A stretch of DNA of 64,000 bases from Pseudoips prasinana. Taxonomy: Eukaryota; Arthropoda; Insecta; Lepidoptera; Nolidae. Position numbers and translations under genes: made by a program. Positions 12,500 to 22,230 of the stretch are shown here, one piece after another. The DNA lies in NCBI GenBank assembly GCA_951640165.1, contig OX621255.1, positions 806,001-870,000 on the forward strand, given 5' to 3'. The notes beneath the pieces were generated by a model. It saw nothing but the letters and a program-made list of their open reading frames with translations, had not been told where the DNA came from and searched no databases. Within the stretch, counting starts at the first letter, position 1. Each line of letters starts with the position of its first letter.

Positions 12500-12745
12500 T
12501 ATATCATAGGCGACAAACGAGCAAGTGGGTCACCTGATGGTAAGTGATCATCGCCGCCTATGGACACTCGCAATACCAGAGGTGCCGCGGGTGCATTGCC
12601 GGCCTTTGAAAGAGTCAGCAAACAAGTATTGCTGACCTTTCCCCGATGAACTCTGGCGACCTTATTCACACGCAGAAACACAACATTACAGTTATTAATG
12701 TTATTATTAAGAAATGTCTTCTGTAAGGTCGAGGTACTCCCCAGT
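12500..12745 (+). mobile_element. interspersed repeat E copy
   Basis: Contains ATAGGCGACAAACGAGCAAG, a CACCTGATGGTAAGTGATCA block, CCGCGGGTGCATTGCCGGCC and GTTCTTTCCCCGATGAACTC-like spacing, then GAAATGTCTTCTGTAAGGTC. The same order recurs at 13.9 kb (+) and 51.6-51.9 kb (-), and in decayed form at 26.0 kb. It is a common lepidopteran repeat type; I do not know its class. Confidence 0.75.
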
Positions 12746-13599
12746 TGGGCTGCTCTTAGAGCGAATGAATTAATTAGATATAATTATATTTTATATAAAA
12801 TATCTTGAAAATATAAAAAATGAGTTTGGTCGCTGTAAGCAAAATAAGGACACAAAGCACCATTATAACATTGTTTTTGAAAGTGTAACAATGGACGTTC
12901 ACGTTGTCAAAGGCATTTTGTATCAAGGCACAATTTGTATACATCAAGGTTGAAAAAGGTGTTCCAATTAAAATCCGCATGGGCAGCGCATAAAACCGCT
13001 TCGATGCTCTCTTAAAAAGGAAATAAATAAAGCAAAACCGATGACCGCAGGGTTCGAGCCGCGGCGTGTAACAAACCGCCGCCATACATTTTCCTGTTCA
13101 TTTCTCTTTAGCTAAAACAGTAATTTTCCGTGAGGCCAACTCTATTATGCTGACTCATGCAAAAATTTTAATTTCCTCCGCGCCCGAGTCCGTGACGTCA
13201 TCACATCGTTATAAATCTCGCCGAACTTTTCATTTCCATCGATTGTCGTTGATCCGAGTCTGTGTGACGTCACAACGATACAACGTATATGTGTATTGTT
13301 ATCTACTATACTATGCCAGCAAACAAGCATACTGCCCGCTTGATTTAAGCGTTCCCGTAACCTTTGTCAAGTTCAAGTTCAATCTTTGTTGCAATCATGT
13401 GTACATAGGTCTTACATATTAATAGATTCAACGTGATACCCTGTTAGGGCACGGCAACATTAAATAATTACTAACAATTTCAATAAGCATGCAACTTTCA
13501 CGTAGGTATGTCAAAACATTATAACAATATCTATTCTCTTATATTTTCAATTATGATATTTGTAGTATTTAATTAATAAGTTGTCAATATAAAAACATA
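12746..13599. other. unannotated DNA, one faint B-box-like stretch
   Basis: At about 13045-13085, CAGGGTTCGAGCCGCGGCG resembles a B box but no A box is placed correctly. Frames of 103, 61 and 91 codons (12774-13422) overlap on opposite strands and show no domain. Confidence 0.4.
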
Positions 13600-13669
13600 A
13601 AATAACATTATTATTTGAAATGATTGCTATACTAGGGTATAGCAATCATTTCAAATAATAATGTTATTT
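13600..13669. repeat. perfect palindrome, 33-bp arms, 4-nt loop
   Basis: Arms 13600-13632 and 13637-13669 are exact reverse complements around the spacer TAGG. The arms include ATTTGAAATGATTGCTATAC. No known terminal-repeat motif adjoins it, so it may be a fold-back duplication rather than a transposon. Confidence 0.9.
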
Positions 13670-13909
13670 AATTTATTATTTAATGTATAGGTACATATAT
13701 ACAACACTAACCTACTTACATTATTTAGTTTTTGTCATTATAGAACTCCTGCAGTGTGCTGCTTTTATGTGTTAGGAATTCTTCTAGGAGCTTGCTGTCG
13801 CTGTCGCTGTCGACGCTTGCCAGATCATGACTTTCACTTTGCTGAACCAAACTCTTCCCGATGAGATTTTGGTAATCTTTCTCGCACTCAGTGAAGTAAT
13901 ACAAAGTTT

Positions 13910-14225
13910 TTTTTTTTATATCAGAGGGCGACAAACGAGCAAGTGGGTCATCTGATGGAAAGTGATCACCGCCGTCCATGGACACTCGCAACACCAGAAG
14001 AGTCGCGGGTACTTTGCCGGCCTTTAAGAATTAACAAACAAGTGTTGTTGACCCTTCCCCCTACCCTAATGAACTCTGGCGACCTTACTCACACGCAGAA
14101 ACACAACATTAAAATGATTAATGTTATTATTAAGGAATGTCTTCTGTAAGGTGGAGGTACTTCCCAAGTAGGGCTGCTGTTTGAGCGAATGAACCCTGTG
14201 CCCTACCTCTCTTAAGTTCACGTAA
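13910..14225 (+). mobile_element. interspersed repeat E copy
   Basis: Starts with a T run and ATATCAGAGGGCGACAAACG, then GGGTCATCTGATGGAAAGTG, GCGGGTACTTTGCCGGCC, and ends near GCCCTACCTCTCTTAAG and a short AATAAATAAA tail. The open frames here (13725-13994 minus, 13943-14149 plus) are readings through the repeat, not genes. Confidence 0.75.
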
Positions 14226-14282
14226 TAAATAAAATAAATAATAATGTCTTCCCGGTACTTTTTTAATTTCGGCCACTCCCAA

Positions 14283-14954
14283 AATCAAAATCAAAAAGTC
14301 ATTTATTCCGTTAAAATATTACATTTGTGTGGAATCGTCATTTTTTTTTACCCTACCGTGCAATGCATGACGTGGCAGCTACTGAGAAACACTGCCAGAA
14401 AACTCAGTAGGAATCCTTTTTTTAAATATTTATTTCTTACATAAAATTACATTGTATTTATGTGTTAATTTAGAGCGACTCAATCCCAAGCTGTTTTGGT
14501 CACTTAAATAATCAGAAGTTTTGTAGTAAGCCCTGCTACACAATTTGGTTTTTATAATTCTTTTCAACTTATTCATAGACATTTCTCGGATATCACTGGG
14601 AAGTTTGTTATAGAATCTTATATATTGCCCCATAAAAGAGTTACTTACTTTGTGGAGACGGGTGGTATGTAACACAAAGTTATGCTTATATCTAGTATTT
14701 ATATTATGAGTATCACTCCTTTTACAGAAGGAGTCTTTATATTTATGCATATAAATTAGATTGTCATATATGTACTGACATGCTACAGTCAGAATGTTAA
14801 TCTCTTTAAACTTCTCTCTCAAAGATTCTCGCCGACCAAGTTTATATATGGGCCAAAGGCGACTCGTCATATTATTGTGCACGACTGTGTACGCAAATAC
14901 AGGGGCATTTTCTAATCCATCATTCTCATGATCCGATGGGATGACTAGCGACAT
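14283..14954 (-). pseudogene. CR1-group LINE 3' relic (C-terminal reverse-transcriptase region)
   Basis: The 174-codon minus-strand frame (14430-14954) includes FKEINILTVACQYIYDN, FVLHTTRLHKVSNSFMG and RFYNKLPSDIREMSMNKLK, the pattern of the region after the reverse-transcriptase domain in CR1/Jockey-like LINEs. The domain itself is absent, so the copy is 5' truncated. Below it lies a 3' UTR-like part (14283-14429) ending near an A-rich minus-strand terminus. The same 3' end recurs at 50.75-51.18 kb, including GACGTGGCAGCTACTGAGAAACACTGCC, showing one family. Clade assignment below CR1 group is uncertain. Confidence 0.7.
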
Positions 14955-14964
14955 AACCGAAAAC

Positions 14965-15145
14965 TTAACGTGCTCTTCGAGGCACGGGGGTGTGATACCG
15001 CCAACTCTAAGACTTTGGGCTGATACTGAGCAATTACTTAACAGAAAATTCCCAAGATCACTTTTTTCCCGACCCGGGATCTAACTTACGACCTCATTAT
15101 CTACGGTTAAACACGGTACAGCTAGACCAACGAGGCAGTCATAAG
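14965..15145 (-). mobile_element. SINE-C copy
   Basis: On the minus strand: CTCGTTGGTCTAGCTGTACC (A box region), GATCCCGGGTCGGG (decayed B box), then AGTGATCTTGGGAATTTTC and CCCAAAGTCTTAGAGTTGGC. It abuts the LINE relic at 14283-14954. Confidence 0.7.
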
Positions 15146-15305
15146 TATATTCATATTCATTTATTTCGTAAAGCCAGTTAACATGTCAATAATTATTAAA
15201 TATGATGATCACAAAATACAATAAAAAAAAAAAAAAAAAAAAATTGAATTCAAATAATAAGTCCACCTAAAATCTAAAACAAGCTAAAGTAAAATAAAAA
15301 TAAGA

Positions 15306-15700
15306 TTATATGTATGTCAATGTTAGTCGCTCACTTGGAATCCAATAGTTCCTTATAATTATAAAAAAAATGCTCAATAAGGTAGGAGCTGTTTTAACGG
15401 CATCCGGTAACTTGTTGTATATAGTAGGGCCCATGACATGAGTGAGCTTAGAGGATTTGGCAAGGGAGTGTTTTACGGCTGTCAGTTGATTCGCGCGTCT
15501 CGTGTTGTATGTGTGTACTTCACCATGTGTCGTATAGTTTTCTATGTTAGCTCTAACGTACATAGCTACTTGGAAGATATTAATGGATGGCAAGGTCATG
15601 ATGCCAAGTCTCTTAAATGTATGTATTTTGTATGGCACTAGTACCTCCACATAAACCAGCTCTTGTTCTAAGAGCCGACAGATCAATCATATCAAATTAA
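15306..15700 (-). pseudogene. second LINE C-terminal relic
   Basis: The 126-codon frame includes LGIMTLPSINIFQVAMYVRANI, YNTRRANQL and GPTIYNKLPDAVKTAPTL, the same type of post-reverse-transcriptase segment as at 14430-14954 but from a different family. It is followed on the minus-strand 3' side by an A-rich tract (T/A runs around 15221-15242). Its upstream end lies inside the 164-bp duplicated block described below. Non-functional: only a tail is left. Confidence 0.65.
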
Positions 15701-15806
15701 ATGACGCATTTTATTGTGACACGTGCACACTCTAATCTTTCACTTTTCACCGGCGGTAAATAATGTGCAAGACAAGTCAAGTCAGCTTTAAGTGCTCTTT
15801 AAGGTA
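15643..15806. repeat. left copy of a 164-bp direct duplication
   Basis: Repeated at 16080-16243 with a constant offset of 437 bp and no net indel. Roughly a dozen mismatches are visible. The block includes AACCAGCTCTTGTTCTAAGAG and GTGCAAGACAAGTCAAGTCAGC, and it flanks a SINE-D. Confidence 0.9.
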
Positions 15807-15814
15807 TTTTTTTT

Positions 15815-16079
15815 TTAAATTTTTTTAATATCTGGGGACAATGTCACACAGATCATCCTAGCCCCATGCTAAGCAAAGCTTGTACTATGGGTACCAGCGA
15901 CGATATACATACTTATATAGCTAGATAAATTATACTTATATACATAGAAAACATCCATGACTCAGAAACAAATATTCGTGCTCATCACACAAATATTTGC
16001 ACTTACCGGGTTTCGAACCCAGGACCACCAGCTTCGTAGGCAGGAGCACTACCAACTAGGCTACGGTGACCGTCGTATT
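15815..16079 (-). mobile_element. SINE-D copy between direct repeats
   Basis: Minus-strand head: GGTCACCGTAGCCTAGTTGG (A box) and GGGTTCGAAACCCGGTAAG (B box), body ATTTGTGTGATGAGCACGAA, tail GTACAAGCTTTGCTTAGCATGGGGCTAGGATGATC. It fills the gap between the two 164-bp repeats. Confidence 0.85.
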
Positions 16080-16243
16080 ACTTCCACATAAACCAGCTCT
16101 TGTTCTAAGAGCCGACAGATCAATCATATCAACTTAAATCACGCATTTTATTGTCACACGTGCACACTCTAATCTTTTACTTTTATCGGGCGGTAAATAA
16201 TGTGCAAGACAAGTCAAGTCAGCTTTAAGTGCTCTTTAAGGTA
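16080..16243. repeat. right copy of the 164-bp direct duplication
   Basis: Same content as 15643-15806. After its end the sequence continues as GGGCGTATAGCACCGG, whereas the left copy runs into a T-rich tract. Confidence 0.9.
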
Positions 16244-16449
16244 TGGGCGTATAGCACCGGAAACTTCCCCGAGGCACGAAGGGTTGTCGTTCAACCAACT
16301 TGAAACAAATATTTGTTTTGTCACAAATATTGTTTTTTTTTTTTTTTTTTATATTGTTTGTTTTGCTATTTTACCCCCGACATTGGTCGGAGATGTTACA
16401 CAGCTAAACATATTTGGACACATTTTTTTTTTTTTTTTTTTACTCCAGA

Positions 16450-16455
16450 TTTATT
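16450..16455 (-). promoter_or_regulatory. polyadenylation signal of the R1-type element
   Basis: AATAAA on the minus strand (TTTATT on plus) lies in GCAGAATAAATCTGGAGT, immediately before the A run at 16441-16425. Position and spacing fit a LINE transcript end. Confidence 0.65.
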
Positions 16456-16906
16456 CTGCAGGAGGGGGCCAGCGCAATCCAGGATAAGACCACGATGGCA
16501 GCTCTAATGTGATGGCATTTTACATGTTTTATATTAGACTTTATTGATATAATACTTAAGTTATGTAGGTACTTATTATTAATGGTGTGAAAACAAGTCG
16601 CCGGGGCAAGTTAAGGCGCTTAGTTTTATTAGTTACGTCTACACCTTGCTGATATGTATATTTTCTTTTTTGTCCTTTATTTTCTTTTTTTTTTATTATT
16701 ATTTTAATATAAATAAGTTTCTTTATTTCCTATTAATACAGTTTGTAAGTAATATATATGCTACATAATATATATTCCTACAATTTTTTCTTATATCTAT
16801 CTTATTTTATGAACTATACATTTAAAAATTCTAAACTACTGTACTTATTTATTATTATCGTTATGTTTTGTCTTTTTGTATATTATACATACATTTATGA
16901 TGCACT

Positions 16907-19900
16907 TTATACAGATTTGTTCCTTTTTATGGTTTCAATAGTTATTTTTGTCACGTATTCTATAAATATTTCTAATTTATTTGACTTCATTATTGTAAAT
17001 AATTTATCTTTTGTTATCTCTTCATCTAATTTCATTTCAGCCTTGAATCGGCCTAGACTATATTTCGGACAATCTGTTATTAGGTGTATTATTCCTTCCT
17101 CTACATCTGGGTCGCAAATACACGCGGGATTTTCCTTACATTTAAACCTGTGCAAGTACTGACCGAAACCTCCATGTCCGGTCAGTACCTGCACAAGTAT
17201 CGGTGTTAGACGTATTTTTTTAAGAAGTTTATACGCGTGTATTGCATTCGGAAAAAATAGCTTAGTGACTTCCGCTGCAGATGCATCTGTGTACCTTCTA
17301 TTCCATACCTTTAAAGTGTCTGCCCTGTTCGTTTTCTTAATAAAAGATAATGGGCATTGATCATAGGCTGGTGCTGTTCTTTTAAAAGCCGCTTCTTTTG
17401 CCAATTTGTCCGCTCTTTCATTGCCCTCTATGCCGATATGAGCTCTTATCCAAAAAAATCTTACTGATTTCTGCTTTTCTACGAGTTTTTTAATGTTGCG
17501 CTTTATTTTTGCCGCCAGGGGGTGAAGTGTATTCCTGTTTCTCAGGTGTTCCAAGACAGATCGAGAGTCACTTAAGATGTTGGTAATATCCCAAGAACCA
17601 CTTATTGCGATATTAGTAGCTTGGTATATTGCGTACATTTCTGCCTGAAAAACCGTGCAAAAGGACGCCATTTTATATTTTTTGTTCATAGTTTCAGCAC
17701 CGTTTTGGTATAGAGTCAATGCAGCTCCCACTTTTTCATCTGTTTTACTACCATCGGTGTACACTTCTGGTCCGTTGATATTATATTTTTCCAATGTCTG
17801 AGGCTTCATGTCTTCCAGACTGTCAAAGTCAATGTCTATTTCTTGTGCTGGATGTAGAACTGTTAAATGAGATGCTGACTTTTCTATTTTCTTATTGCCC
17901 AAGATGTTTTGTGGCTTCCCTCTTTTGGCTTCATATAGCTTCGCCGCTTCAGTAATGCGCAAATCTAATGGTAGTAATCCGGTCAGTAGCAGTGCAGCAT
18001 TAAGAGAAACTGTGCGATACGATTTACTTATCTTTTGTGCAAATCCTCTTTGAACCGAATTTAGTTTCCTTTGGATTGATAATTTTTTCACTGCCTCTCC
18101 CCAAGCTCCAGCTGCATATAACATAATTGGCTCAATCACTGCGACGTACATAGTTCTGATTGTCTCCGGGTTTAGACCCCAAGAAATTTTTGCTGCCCGA
18201 CTCAACTGTTTATAGATGTTAGTTGCCTTCTTGCAGATATGACTAACATGTTGTTGGAATGTTAACTTATTGTCTATAACAAGCCCGAGCATCTTTATTT
18301 GGTCCACCATCTGAATCTCAACGTCACCCATGTAGATGTGTGGGGTTTCAAATTTCAGTTTTTTTGTGATAACCATCGCATTTGTTTTGTGCGCTGAAAA
18401 TTTAAGTTTATTTTTGATACCCCAGGCCTCTACAAGGTTGAGTGTTTGGTGGGCTTGTGATTCTAATTCTGGTACAGATTTTCCTGAGAAAATCAGCACG
18501 ATGTCGTCCGCAAATGCTTGACAATATATTCCTTGCTCTTCTAACTCGTTTAGGAGAGGATCTAGTAGGATATTCCAGAAAGTCGGACCGCTAATTGAGC
18601 CTTGTACGCATCCTTTGTTTGTCGTTTTTGTGTGTTCTTTATTGGCATATTTTACTATTACTTTCCGGTCTTCCAGGTAGCTGTCTACCAAGTCTCGAAG
18701 GTTTCGTGGGCACCCATTTTTTCGCAGTTGACATTTAATAGCAGGCCACCAAGCAGTGTCAAATGCACTCTCAATATCTAATGAAACGACAATATTAATG
18801 AGTTTCTTTCTCATATTGCTCAGAATATGAGTAAGCATATCGTAAAGTGCATCTTCTGTGCTGCGTTGGGGTACAAAGCCATATTGTCTTTTATTTGCTC
18901 GTGGTAGGATGTGCCATCGGATCCTTCTAATTAGCATCTTCTCCAGAGTTTTACCTAAGATTGAAAGTAACCCTATTGGTCTATACGACTTTGCCTGAGT
19001 GTAGTCTGCTTTACCAGGTTTCCTGATAACGACCACTGCTGCTTCTTTCCACGGCGAAGGAAAATATGAAAGCTTAAGGCATTTATTTAAAATTTCAAGA
19101 AAAATCTCCTCATCGCATGATATTGCCTTAGAACATATGTCCATTGTGAAACCATCGGGCCCGGGTGCTTTTTTTGGATTAAAACTGTTAATCGCATTTC
19201 TCAGCTCAGACATTGTGAATTCAGGGTCGTCACGATCATTTGGTACCTTTTGATTGTTGGTTGCTGCAAGGTCTCTGATTATTCGGTGGTCATTGTTGTC
19301 TCCCACTGGGTCGTCAGCAGGAAAAAATGTGTTGGCTAACAGTTCTACAGATTCTTCTGGAGATAGCATTTCTCCATTAGTTATTAGGCCAATGTCTGCT
19401 TTCTTTTTTGAGGTTTGGCGTATTATTCTATATATTCCATCCCACATGCTTTCTTTATCTTGAGTAGTACAAAATGCTTTCCAACTTTCGATTTGTGCCT
19501 TTTGAACTTCTATTTCATACCGTCCTTTTGCTTGCAAGTAGTCATCAATCACATATTTTTTTCGTCGAGGTGCCGCGTAAGATATTCTTCTCTTCTTTCG
19601 CACTGAGTCTTTCCTGAGGGTTTCCAGTTCTTCGGTCCACCAAGGTAAGCTATGTTTTGTTTTATGTTTTAATTTTGGAAAAGTATCTTCACATGTGTCT
19701 TTTATGCTTATTATGTAATTGTTTATTTCTTCCTCTAGCTCCATTCTATTCTTAATGGCCCTTATATTATTTGTATATAGGTTTCTACTTTTCAATTTTT
19801 CTTTAAATTTTTCTTTAAATGTAATCCAATTTCCTTTTTTCGTATTATAAATTCGTGTTGTATTTGAGTTATTAATTTCTGATGTGTAATTTCCCATTTT

Positions 19901-20557
19901 CAAATTGAATGTAATAGCATTATGATCTGAACTAGTGACACCTGTATTTACTTCCCAGTCGGTTATTTTACCAAGTAGGTCTTGGCTGCACAATGTAACG
20001 TCAACTCTACTTTTAAAGACCTCTCCGTTCCTGATTGTGAAGAATGTAGGCACAGAGCCTTCGTTTAGAACATGCATTTCCATTTCTTCTATAGTACCCA
20101 TAAGCGTCTCACCTCTAGTATCCTCCCTGTCACTGCCCCACCATGTGCTCCAAGCATTTGCATCTCCTCCTATTATTAGGTTCTTGGTATCAAGTTTGTT
20201 CTTGACTGCTCTGATTTGGTTTAGGTAGGGTTCGATTGGTTCACTGGGTTCAAAATAGATGGATACGACAGATATCTTCCACTCATTTGTCTTTAGAGTT
20301 GCTACAGCTATATTTTCAGATGTATTCACACAGCCGATGATTTCAACATCGGTGTCAAATACTATTATGGCTGCTTTAACAGGTTTGCATCTATTATAGT
20401 TTTTTTGAACTGTTCTGTGTCCCATCGTTTGAGTCAATTCACCATCAGCCCCTACATATGGTTCTTGTACTAAAGCAAAGACCACCCCTTCTTTTTGTGC
20501 TGCCATTATTAGTTCATGGGTCGCAAGTTTCTTTCTTTGAAGGTTTGCCTGGAACAC
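16907..20557 (-). CDS. R1-type LINE ORF2: endonuclease, reverse transcriptase and RNase H
   Basis: Nicks target DNA and copies the element RNA at the nick. About 1,216 codons without a stop. Residues counted from position 20557: apurinic-type endonuclease (1-220) with QEPY (E32), GGDANA (D132) and SDH (D211, H212); reverse transcriptase with LDIESAFD (593-600) and FADD (682-685); RNase H with YTDGS (D935), AE (E973), SDSRS (D997) and ERAD (D1050), so all four catalytic acids are present; C-terminal Cys/His cluster (about 1140-1163). Codon 1 here is GTG, unlikely as a eukaryotic start. The frame stays open back to 20662, overlapping the end of ORF1, with no ATG before Met18 (20506). Translation probably depends on coupling to ORF1. 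It looks intact and could be active, but transcription cannot be judged. Confidence 0.93.
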   Translation of the reverse strand: MFQANLQRKKLATHELIMAAQKEGVVFALVQEPYVGADGELTQTMGHRTVQKNYNRCKPVKAAIIVFDTDVEIIGCVNTSENIAVATLKTNEWKISVVSIYFEPSEPIEPYLNQIRAVKNKLDTKNLIIGGDANAWSTWWGSDREDTRGETLMGTIEEMEMHVLNEGSVPTFFTIRNGEVFKSRVDVTLCSQDLLGKITDWEVNTGVTSSDHNAITFNLKMGNYTSEINNSNTTRIYNTKKGNWITFKEKFKEKLKSRNLYTNNIRAIKNRMELEEEINNYIISIKDTCEDTFPKLKHKTKHSLPWWTEELETLRKDSVRKKRRISYAAPRRKKYVIDDYLQAKGRYEIEVQKAQIESWKAFCTTQDKESMWDGIYRIIRQTSKKKADIGLITNGEMLSPEESVELLANTFFPADDPVGDNNDHRIIRDLAATNNQKVPNDRDDPEFTMSELRNAINSFNPKKAPGPDGFTMDICSKAISCDEEIFLEILNKCLKLSYFPSPWKEAAVVVIRKPGKADYTQAKSYRPIGLLSILGKTLEKMLIRRIRWHILPRANKRQYGFVPQRSTEDALYDMLTHILSNMRKKLINIVVSLDIESAFDTAWWPAIKCQLRKNGCPRNLRDLVDSYLEDRKVIVKYANKEHTKTTNKGCVQGSISGPTFWNILLDPLLNELEEQGIYCQAFADDIVLIFSGKSVPELESQAHQTLNLVEAWGIKNKLKFSAHKTNAMVITKKLKFETPHIYMGDVEIQMVDQIKMLGLVIDNKLTFQQHVSHICKKATNIYKQLSRAAKISWGLNPETIRTMYVAVIEPIMLYAAGAWGEAVKKLSIQRKLNSVQRGFAQKISKSYRTVSLNAALLLTGLLPLDLRITEAAKLYEAKRGKPQNILGNKKIEKSASHLTVLHPAQEIDIDFDSLEDMKPQTLEKYNINGPEVYTDGSKTDEKVGAALTLYQNGAETMNKKYKMASFCTVFQAEMYAIYQATNIAISGSWDITNILSDSRSVLEHLRNRNTLHPLAAKIKRNIKKLVEKQKSVRFFWIRAHIGIEGNERADKLAKEAAFKRTAPAYDQCPLSFIKKTNRADTLKVWNRRYTDASAAEVTKLFFPNAIHAYKLLKKIRLTPILVQVLTGHGGFGQYLHRFKCKENPACICDPDVEEGIIHLITDCPKYSLGRFKAEMKLDEEITKDKLFTIMKSNKLEIFIEYVTKITIETIKRNKSV
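17151..17193 (-). promoter_or_regulatory. hairpin inside ORF2 coding sequence
   Basis: Arms 17151-17165 and 17179-17193 are complementary at 14 of 15 positions around a 13-nt loop, with core GTACTGACCG and CGGTCAGTAC. It encodes the segment around VLTGHGGFGQYL. A counterpart with changed but still complementary arms is at 28236-28282. Function unknown. Confidence 0.6.
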
Positions 20558-20636
20558 TTTTATGGGGAGAACTTCTTTATAGGCTTGAATTGAGCATGCT
20601 GGTAGGGTTTTATTGTTAGGTGCGCTAAAAGTGCCC

Positions 20637-22115
20637 TCAGCAATATGCCACAGTGGATCTTGCTAGTTTATCCCAGCGTTTTTTGACTGGACACATGGAG
20701 TCAAAGGCGTTGTGACTGACATGCTCGTGTTTTGCTATTTGACAATTCTTGCAGGTTGGAGATACTCCTGCAAGCCAGGCAGCACATTCCACACGCATGT
20801 GTGGTCCACCACAGTGACTACACAAGTCAATACTTTCTTTGCAAAACCTACGCCCGTGACCATAACCAAGACATCTTGTACACTGTACTAATGAGGATTG
20901 ATCGGAAACCCATATCCGTTGCAAATCAATGTGTACCTTTTCTGCATCTGTAAGCCGCTGCCATATCTGTGGAGAGACCTGAAGAATTATATGTTCCATA
21001 AGCGGATTTCTGGTCTTTCGTCTATATCTTATCATGATCCTTTGATTTTCAGCACTAATGTCTCCAATAATGTGTCCGTTTTGATTTTTTAGAGCTTGAA
21101 TTATTTCTTCATCTGTGTGGTATGATAGCACGTCCTTAAAAATGACAAGTGGGTCTTTGTTAGTCATTTCCTCTACCTGTAGGTCCCCACCAGCGCACTT
21201 TATCTGTTCGGTAATTTTGGCCAGTTCTTCCTTTGAGGCACATCCAATTATCACTTTCTGATCTTTGGCTTTGCGCAATTTCTCTATACGGTGTCCTTTG
21301 TTTTTTGCATCCACTGCTATTCTAAATTTTTCGATTACCTCTTCGCTCGTGTCTTTCTCATCTAGCGAGGAAATTGCCACAGAATGTAAAGGGTTCTGTG
21401 AGTATTTTGACTGATTAGGTTTCTGCAGAACTTCTGAGTATGTTCTAGTTGCGATCGTGTTGGGGAAGGTCTTCAGTTCTTTCGTAAGTGTTAGCGTATG
21501 GCGCTTGGACTCTGCCATGTTTTGGTTGTGATCTCGTAATTCTCCCATCAATTTATGTATCAATGTTGTTGTATCTTCATTGGCACTTGTATCTGATATT
21601 ATCTTTCCTTCTTCAGCTTTCTTCTCATAATTATTCGGTTCTTCACTCCTGTTCTGCGTCTTTTTCTCGTTTTGATTTAAATTATCTAACCCTTCCTTCA
21701 GTTTAAGTACTATTTCATACATTCTTGCTAGGTTTATTGTAACAATTTCTTTTATGTCCTTCTTCATGATATTGGACCGCTCTATTACTGATTTAGCTTC
21801 TTGATACAGTTGATTTGCTTGGGTCGTCAGATCTACGAGGGATTCTACGTGTAAATTTAACTGCAAAACAGGGTTATCGTCATGAATGCAGGGTTTATCG
21901 GATGTATTTTTAGCACCTGAGCTTCCTGCTTTTATGATTTTATCTCGTGGTGTTATGGTCACTCCACTGGTGGATGGCATAAGGTTCATCTTTCCTTTAG
22001 CTACTATAGCAACGGTAGTCTGCTTTTGTGAGGTACGAGCCCCCGTCATTGATACAAGTGAACATTTCTTAGCCTGAGCAACAGCTGCGTTTTTATTTGG
22101 GGATTTAGACGCCAT
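20637..22115 (-). CDS. R1-type LINE ORF1: Gag-like RNA-binding protein
   Basis: A 492-residue protein with ATG at 22115, coating element RNA in related LINEs. The N-terminal part is basic and low in complexity. A coiled-coil-like segment rich in E, K and L spans about 90-165. The C-terminus carries three Cys/His units: CTRCLGYGHGRRFC (412-425), CSHCGGPHMRVEC (432-444), and a third with CKNC...C (about 455-475). Such clusters are typical of R1-, Jockey- and I-type ORF1 proteins. Its TGA (20639-20637) overlaps the ORF2 frame, which is shifted by +1. No internal break is seen, consistent with a young element. The start is chosen as the first ATG after the 5' tandem repeats. Confidence 0.9.
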   Translation of the reverse strand: MASKSPNKNAAVAQAKKCSLVSMTGARTSQKQTTVAIVAKGKMNLMPSTSGVTITPRDKIIKAGSSGAKNTSDKPCIHDDNPVLQLNLHVESLVDLTTQANQLYQEAKSVIERSNIMKKDIKEIVTINLARMYEIVLKLKEGLDNLNQNEKKTQNRSEEPNNYEKKAEEGKIISDTSANEDTTTLIHKLMGELRDHNQNMAESKRHTLTLTKELKTFPNTIATRTYSEVLQKPNQSKYSQNPLHSVAISSLDEKDTSEEVIEKFRIAVDAKNKGHRIEKLRKAKDQKVIIGCASKEELAKITEQIKCAGGDLQVEEMTNKDPLVIFKDVLSYHTDEEIIQALKNQNGHIIGDISAENQRIMIRYRRKTRNPLMEHIILQVSPQIWQRLTDAEKVHIDLQRIWVSDQSSLVQCTRCLGYGHGRRFCKESIDLCSHCGGPHMRVECAAWLAGVSPTCKNCQIAKHEHVSHNAFDSMCPVKKRWDKLARSTVAYC

Positions 22116-22130
22116 AGTGTGTTTTATAAT

Positions 22131-22212
22131 TATGCGTAGAAGTGTGTAATTATACGTATAAATGTGTAATATTGCGTAGAAGTGTGTAATTCAGCGTAGA
22201 AGTGTGTAATTT
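22131..22212 (-). promoter_or_regulatory. tandem 20-bp repeats in the 5' UTR of the R1-type element
   Basis: Four units of about 20 bp, plus-strand core GCGTAGAAGTGTGTAAT, begin near 22134, 22154 (diverged), 22174 and 22194, just upstream of the ORF1 ATG. Iterated 5' monomers act as promoters in several LINEs; that role here is inference. Confidence 0.7.
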
Positions 22213-22230
22213 AGCATAAAACTAAGTTTA

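Larger units (their letters stand above)
16424..22230 (-). mobile_element. R1-type non-LTR retrotransposon, apparently full length
   Basis: Minus-strand order: 5' tandem repeats (22131-22212), ORF1 (22115-20637), ORF2 (to 16907), 3' UTR, and a 17-18 base A tail (T run at 16425-16441) with AATAAA about 12 nt upstream of it. Both frames are free of stops and frameshifts. I could not find a target-site duplication: the bases beside the A tail are not obviously repeated near 22230, so the true 5' end may lie further right. The R1-type assignment comes from the endonuclease and reverse-transcriptase motifs; the RNase H domain resembles that of related lepidopteran R1-like or LOA-like elements. Confidence 0.85.

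Noticed and set aside
18336..20228. several plus-strand frames of 60-97 codons
   Set aside because: Opposite-strand readings of the R1-type ORF2.
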